Below are positions 59,110 to 64,000 of a stretch of 64,000 bases of DNA, piece by piece (position 1 is the stretch's first letter; each line of letters begins with the position of its first letter). Source of the DNA: Dactylonectria macrodidyma (taxonomy: Eukaryota; Ascomycota; Sordariomycetes; Hypocreales; Nectriaceae); contig JAGMUV010000001.1 of NCBI GenBank assembly GCA_020744425.1, forward strand, positions 2,418,001 through 2,482,000. The letters run 5' to 3'. Position numbers and translations under genes: made by a program. Under the pieces are notes generated by a model. The model had not been told where the DNA came from, made no database searches, and saw only the letters and a program-made list of their open reading frames with translations.

Positions 59110-60279
59110 ATGCCTTTCGATACAGAGCTGACCCGCAAGCTGGGCATTCGAGGTGAGCCAACTTAATCCTCCCCCCCTTCTTCCTCCCCTTGCGTACGCG
59201 CACAATAGCTTCGCGCTGCTATGAAAGACGGACGATCGACATGCTAACCATGATTGTTTCGTAGTGCCCATCGTCCAAGGCGGCATGATGCACATCGGCA
59301 CGGCCGACCTCGCCTCGGCCGTGTCCAACGCGGGCGGCCTGGGCCTCATCACGGCCCTCATCTTCACGACCCCCGAGGCGCTGCGCGACGAGATTAAGCG
59401 CTGCCGAACCCTCACGGACAAGCCGTTTGGCGTCAACATCACGCTGCTGCCGTCCATGGTGCCGCCCAACTACGCCGCCTACGCCCAGGCCATCATCGAC
59501 GAGGGCATCCGCATCGTCGAGACGGCCGGCAACTCGCCCGGCCCCGTCATCACCCAGCTCAAGAAGGCCGGCATCACCGTCCTGCACAAGTGCACCACCA
59601 TCCGCCACGCCCAGAGCGCCGTCAAGCTGGGCGTCGACTTCCTCAGCATCGACGGCTTCGAGTGCGCCGGCCACGTCGGCGAGAGCGACATCACCAACTT
59701 CATCCTGCTGAGCAAGGCCCGCCAGACCCTCAAGGTGCCCTTCATCGCCAGCGGTGGCTTCGCCGACGGCAACGGCCTGGCTGCTGCCCTGTGCCTTGGC
59801 GCCAGCGGCATCAACATGGGCACCCGCTTCATGTGCACCGTCGAGGCCCCGTTGCACGTCAAGGTCAAGGAGCAGATTGTCCGCGCCCAGGAGACCGACA
59901 CCACCCTGTTGATGCGCCGCTGGACAAACACCACCCGCCTCTTCAAGAACAAGGCCGCGCTCGACGGGCTCAAGGTCGAGAGGGAGAGCACTACCGGCAA
60001 ATTCGAGGAGATTGCGCCCTACGTCAGCGGCAAGCGGGGCAGGGAGGTCTTTATCAATGGCGATGTCGAGCACGGTGTAAGTGGAAATATCTCTCTCTCC
60101 CATTACGTGCCAAAATATAGATGCTAACCAGCTTCCTACAGGTTTGGACCGCAGGACAAGTCATTGGCCTCATTCACGACATCCCCACTTGCGATGTCCT
60201 TGTCAAGAGAATCGAGAAAGAAGCAGAGGCGACTCTGCGAGAGAGACTGGCTCTGCTCAAGCCGGAGCCGAAGCTATAG
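59110..60279 (+). CDS. Nitronate monooxygenase (2-nitropropane dioxygenase family)
   Basis: Three exons (59110-59152, 59265-60076, 60142-60279) give 330 residues, typical of the family. FMN-binding TIM barrel: VPIVQGGMMHIGTADLASAV near the start, then GLGLITALIF, KPFGVNITL and HKCTTIRHAQSAVKLGVDFL. The catalytic His lies in GFECAGHVGE. The phosphate-binding end is FIASGGFADGNGLAAALCLGA followed by GINMGTRFMCTVEAP. Fungal enzymes oxidise alkyl nitronates such as propionate-3-nitronate and so detoxify nitro compounds. The substrate is inferred from family. There is no PTS1 at the C-terminus (EPKL), so a cytosolic or mitochondrial site is likely. The 294-codon frame on the opposite strand is an artefact of GC-rich third positions. 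Confidence 0.95.
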
Positions 60280-60472
60280 AGTATTGTATGATTATTCACG
60301 GGTCACGAACTGAACACGGTAAAACTGCGTCTGTGGCTTTTTTTTTTCGTTAGATGCATCATAAGCGGCTTTGCAAGGGATGCCCGTATCCCGTCTATAA
60401 ATGTATCGTCTAGATGTCAGAAAGATATCCTCCAAGCCACCATTACATCATCATCCTTGCGTTTCTCTTGAA

Positions 60473-62314
60473 CTATATCGTAACTTGCGTAAAATCCTGA
60501 GGTCTGTGAAAGGCAGTGTCTAGTCGATTCCTCCGTGCCTGCTCCCACGAGCTCGCGTAACTCTGCGGCTTCGGTTGTTGCATGATCAACTCGGGAACAG
60601 TTCGATTCCCGCAGTCTCGCTCCCTGCCTCGGACAAGGCTGCATCCCGTTTCGATGAGCGACACCTTGCCTCCGGGCCGTCCCATGCGCCATCCCGCCGG
60701 CGCAGTGCTATCCGACCGCGCGAAGCCTGTGTCCTCGGTGAGGCGCAAGTTCATCTCGAGAACGGCCCCGCGGACGCCGCAGTACACGGTGTCGGACAGG
60801 TCCGAAGATTTGCTGAGGCAGTAGATGCGGTCGTACGCGGGGTTGCCGATGTGAATCGTCGCATCGGGGCGCCAGTAGTCCCGCGTGGACTGGTCGTGCC
60901 ACGTACACAGCGATCCGCCCTGGAAGTTGCACAGCGGAGACGACGTGTCTCCTTTCCACGCATCACGGCCGTCTCTCTGGCTGGGATACGGCTGCTCGGC
61001 GGAGCAAGGTAGGGCGGACGTGTGGCGATAAGGCTTGGAGTAGCGAAAGTCGAAGAGGCGGATGTCCGGCGCCGTGGTGCTCCCCGAGACGAAGCGCTCG
61101 GTGCCGTAGACGAGGAGCGAGCTGCCCGCCTCGTAGGGCTGGAAGCTGTCGCGGTAGACGGCGTCGTGCGAGGACGGCGTGCGGATGTCCATTAGCCTGT
61201 ACGTGCCGTCATCCCAGGCACTCAGCAGCAGGCTCTCACTGCCTCCGCCCCTAACAGGCTCGATGGCGCGGACGGCCGTCTTCTCACCGATGCGAATGTC
61301 GGTAAGCCTGGCCGCCTCGTCGAGCACGAGCGGGTTACTCGCCGCGTTGAGGAACTCGAGGCCTGTTGGGGTCAGCTTGGCCCAGCGCAACGGCTCGCGC
61401 GTGCCACCCAGGGCGCATGCGACGACGTCCCTGCTCATGAACTTGGCGGCCCGCACGAGCGAAGCCTCGCCCTGGGCGCTGGATCGAGCAAAGTCGACCT
61501 GTTCCACAGCATCCAGGGCCGCGTCATCGTCGGTCGTCGTGAGGTCGTGGAGGGCTAACAGCGAGCCCTTGCAGCTTGCGAGCATGTTCGACTCGGGCTG
61601 CCATTCAGTCCACGACACGGCCAGCTGGCCAGGAGACTTCCTCATAGGATCTACCGGCATCTGCGCGTCCCCCAGCGTCAGGTTCTGGAGACACTGGGCG
61701 AAGTCGTCTTCGGCGGACAGCACCTGGATGTCGCCGTTGGCCCGTCCCACGGCGACGACGGGCCGGCCCCGGCGCTCCATGACGGACACGGACGTCACGT
61801 CGCCGGTGCCGGCTCGGTACCCGTGGGTCTGGCCCTGGAGCTGGTGCCAGGCGTCGGGTTCGTAGCGGTTCGACGGCTTCACGCGGACCAAGAGGTTCTC
61901 GCCCACGCCCGCCGCGATGATCTCACGCTCCAGGTCCGACGACAACCTGGCATCCAGCACGGCATGGAACGTGACCGACTGACCCTGCGGAAACCTCCTC
62001 TGATATCGTCCCGCCTGCTGCTGCTGCTGCTTCTTCTCGTGAAGCACGCTCATCTCAAAGCCGCGCCTGTCCCAGCACCGGTCCAGATACGTAGCGCGAT
62101 CCGCGACGGCGTTCCATCTCGTATGGGGACTGACGGGAATGTCCAGCGAGGGAAAGCGAGTCTTGACAAAGGTGCGCCATCCATCTCGCCGGACGAGATG
62201 CTGCGTGCGCTTCGTCGAGGCGGCCAAGTGGGCGACGTCGCGGGCCGTGTCGAGGCATTCGACAATGTCGAGCAGGATATCATCCGGGAGACTTCCCAGA
62301 GATGTCCTGTCCAT
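60473..62314 (-). CDS. F-box protein with degenerate WD40-like repeats
   Basis: Single exon, 613 residues. Residues 5-50 form an F-box (LGSLPDDILLDIVECLDTA, then DVAHLAASTKRTQHL), which would dock on Skp1 in an SCF ubiquitin ligase. A Gln run (KKQQQQQAG, near 95) is encoded by CTG/CAG repeats. Residues 160-560 contain weak beta-propeller blades, for example DVTSVSVMERRGRPVVAVGRANGDIQVLS, SLLLSAWDDGTYRLMDIR and RFVSGSTTAPDIRLFDFRYS. The propeller would hold the substrate. Canonical GH and WD pairs are mostly lost, so repeat number is uncertain. The target is unknown. The gene ends about 190 bp from the nitronate monooxygenase gene, read toward it. Confidence 0.85.
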   Translation of the reverse strand: MDRTSLGSLPDDILLDIVECLDTARDVAHLAASTKRTQHLVRRDGWRTFVKTRFPSLDIPVSPHTRWNAVADRATYLDRCWDRRGFEMSVLHEKKQQQQQAGRYQRRFPQGQSVTFHAVLDARLSSDLEREIIAAGVGENLLVRVKPSNRYEPDAWHQLQGQTHGYRAGTGDVTSVSVMERRGRPVVAVGRANGDIQVLSAEDDFAQCLQNLTLGDAQMPVDPMRKSPGQLAVSWTEWQPESNMLASCKGSLLALHDLTTTDDDAALDAVEQVDFARSSAQGEASLVRAAKFMSRDVVACALGGTREPLRWAKLTPTGLEFLNAASNPLVLDEAARLTDIRIGEKTAVRAIEPVRGGGSESLLLSAWDDGTYRLMDIRTPSSHDAVYRDSFQPYEAGSSLLVYGTERFVSGSTTAPDIRLFDFRYSKPYRHTSALPCSAEQPYPSQRDGRDAWKGDTSSPLCNFQGGSLCTWHDQSTRDYWRPDATIHIGNPAYDRIYCLSKSSDLSDTVYCGVRGAVLEMNLRLTEDTGFARSDSTAPAGWRMGRPGGKVSLIETGCSLVRGRERDCGNRTVPELIMQQPKPQSYASSWEQARRNRLDTAFHRPQDFTQVTI

Positions 62315-63446
62315 GTTTCGGTTTAAGGTGTGTTGTTGTATAAATTTCTTGCATGGCCTTTCTTCTTCAAAACCTGGAAAAAAATGGATGGGGATGGCGA
62401 TTCTCTTTTCAAGATCGAGAGACGCAGATTGAAACTGTCACACCTGCCACATGTGGATCGCCACTAGCGCCAGGCACCTGAACACCGTTTGTGTGGACTC
62501 AGCCTTGTCGAGTCATCGATAGGTTGATTCCATGGATTTAGATAGATGTCCTGGGTTATGAATGAGTCACCTTTGTGATCGTGCTTACGGCTCGTAGGGC
62601 AGATTGAGCACTTGGGTAGATATGGAGAGGACGAGTTCGTCATGATTGGCTTGTCTCCCTCTTTGGTTAGATGGATACAAGTCCTTGACATGATTCTTCC
62701 GATGGGTGAGCACACAAGTTTGACTAATAAACAAGCCCTTCAATTGTGCTCTCACCGTTCTTTAGAAATATGCCCTGTCTCGTCCCCCAATCAGTTAACT
62801 CAGAGCCGCCACCAAGATCCTGTCATCATTTGGGCGGGCTGCATTTAGACAGGTTCACAGTACAATCGCTTCTGTACCTTGGTAGTGAGTAATGTCTTCT
62901 ACCAGAGCAAAAGTACCTACCTGTAGAGAGCTATTGAAATTACAGTTTGTTTATATTAATTGTCGTGATGATACTTCTCTTCAGAGCCCTTTCTTGTCTC
63001 TATCACCGCCAAAACAGTGGCAAACCCACGCTAGTCCGCCTAGTTGTGCAGAGACCCAAGCAGCAATGACGAAAACGGTACGTACCTGACCTGGCGGGAT
63101 TGAAGGCAGTCCACCTCAGTGCGTGTCCCGCTGGAGCCTTGCAGCGGATTCGGCGCTGGGGCCACTCTCAGCCAGCTCCAGGCGCTGGGCTGCACTGTAG
63201 CGCATTTTTAGGAAGGGAGGTACTGTTCCGCATTACTTGTACCGCAAAGTGACAACACCAACCCTCTGTCAATCTCACAGCTCAAGCTTCTCGCATCATC
63301 CATCACCACCAACACAAACTGTACTCAACCACCACCCTCTACCACAACCACACGCAAAAGCCACCACCAATCAGCCTTACTGAGTCTCTCACGAACCCTC
63401 CGCCCTCCTCCTCCTCCTCCCTCACAGACGTCCGCCCGTCGCCATC
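62315..63446. promoter_or_regulatory. Divergent promoter region of the F-box and RPN7 genes
   Basis: 1.1 kb between two divergently read genes. AGTGGCAAA at 63016-63024 differs at one base from the yeast proteasome-associated control element GGTGGCAAA bound by Rpn4, and stands about 430 bp before the RPN7 start. Use of this site in filamentous fungi is not established. No gene is seen. Confidence 0.4.
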
Positions 63447-64000
63447 ATGGGCTCCGATCCCCAGTACGCGAAATGGCCCCTGCTGCCGCTCTCGCAGCAC
63501 GTCTTCACCCTCTCCAACGCCTACGCCTCCAAAACCGCCCAACAAGCCGCCGTCAAGGCCCTGCAAGATGCCATCGTCCAGGACAAGATGGCTCCCTTCT
63601 TCCGCTACCTCGCACACCCCATCGACGGCATCCTCAACACCATCGGTGAGGGCGGCGCCTTGGCCCCCGGCAAGCCGCTCTCCAGGAAGTCGAGCCTGGT
63701 CGGCATGATCGCCACCAAGCCTGCCACCACCACCGTCAACCTGCCCTGGGACGAGGCCCTCTACAACAAGCTCAAGGAAGACAACGACCGTGAGCTCGAG
63801 GAGTTCAAGAAGGAGGAGGACGAGGCCGAGGAGCAGGCCGGCGACACAGAGATCATTGCCGCCAAGGGCAAGCGCGCGGAGTTCTGGGCCAGAGTCGGCG
63901 ACAAGGCATGTCCCCTCGCCCGTCTCCCAATCTTGCGTATGTCTGCTAACTAGCTGCACAGGACAAGGCCATTGCCGCCTACGAGAGCGTCTTCGAGAAG
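63447..64000 (+). CDS. RPN7: 26S proteasome regulatory subunit Rpn7 (5' part)
   Basis: The start of a gene cut by the right edge. Exon 1 (63447-63905) begins MGSDPQYAKWPLLPLSQHVF and runs through MAPFFRYLAHPIDGIL, LPWDEALYNKL and a Glu/Lys-rich helix to KRAEFWARVGDK. Exon 2 starts at 63962 with DKAIAAYESVFEK. The N-terminal motif and the helical-repeat sequence are those of Rpn7/PSMD6, a PCI-domain scaffold of the proteasome lid. The PCI domain itself lies beyond the window. The intron that best keeps the conserved GDKDKA junction uses a GC donor (AAG|GCATGT) with a CTAAC branch and CACAG acceptor. Confidence 0.95.

Noticed and set aside
59219..60103. 294-codon open frame opposite nitronate monooxygenase
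   Set aside because: Antisense artefact of GC-rich third positions; it also runs over the introns of the real gene.
61179..61865. 228-codon plus-strand frame opposite the F-box gene
   Set aside because: Ser/Ala/Arg-rich without a domain; the minus-strand 613-residue frame is uninterrupted and begins with an F-box.

Overview
The window is nuclear DNA of a filamentous ascomycete (Pezizomycotina, most likely a Sordariomycete; the class is inferred). The signs are short introns of about 50-90 bp with GTRNGT donors and CTAAC/CTGAC branch sites, GC-rich coding exons, long C/T-rich leaders, and characteristic fungal families: fungal rhodopsin-domain protein, copper fist, C2H2 plus Fungal_trans, PhyH, and fungal protein-kinase relics. 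I see no rRNA, tRNA, CRISPR array or intact transposon.

Positions 1-8.5 kb form an unusual block of two truncated paralogs of core genes among decayed kinase copies. One is an acetylglutamate kinase like the first half of bifunctional arg-6, without the reductase half. The other is a topoisomerase II without its C-terminal domain and with substitutions in nearly every ATPase and TOPRIM signature, although the catalytic Arg-Tyr pair remains. Kinase relics lie at about 240-870 and 4012-4618. Next come an eight-exon rhodopsin-domain membrane protein (9.4-10.9 kb), a secreted type-B carboxylesterase (13.1-15.0 kb) and a fungal protein with a possible PD-(D/E)XK-like core (15.6-17.1 kb).

From 19.8 to 30.4 kb the content is housekeeping and metabolism: mitochondrial ETF-ubiquinone oxidoreductase, TATA-binding protein behind a 4 kb gene-free upstream region, a peroxisomal sarcosine-oxidase-like flavoenzyme ending in AKL, and a GNAT acetyltransferase. 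From 30.4 to 37.5 kb there is a mosaic of small lineage-specific genes (an LRR-like protein, a 141-residue two-exon protein), an SRPK-like kinase and several relics.

From 37.5 to 64 kb are conserved genes: an SR140/U2SURP-like splicing factor, a copper-fist regulator with two C-terminal cysteine modules, an SR-rich nuclear protein, an EFM7-type methyltransferase, a PhyH dioxygenase, a C2H2/Fungal_trans regulator preceded by 5.8 kb without a gene, a nitronate monooxygenase, an F-box/WD-like protein, and the start of proteasome subunit Rpn7, cut by the right edge.

Fungal genes are monocistronic, so neighbours need not cooperate, and no complete biosynthetic cluster is visible. Exon joins were worked out by hand from splice signals, phase and family conservation. 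Paralogy statements rest on remembered family motifs and were not checked against a database.
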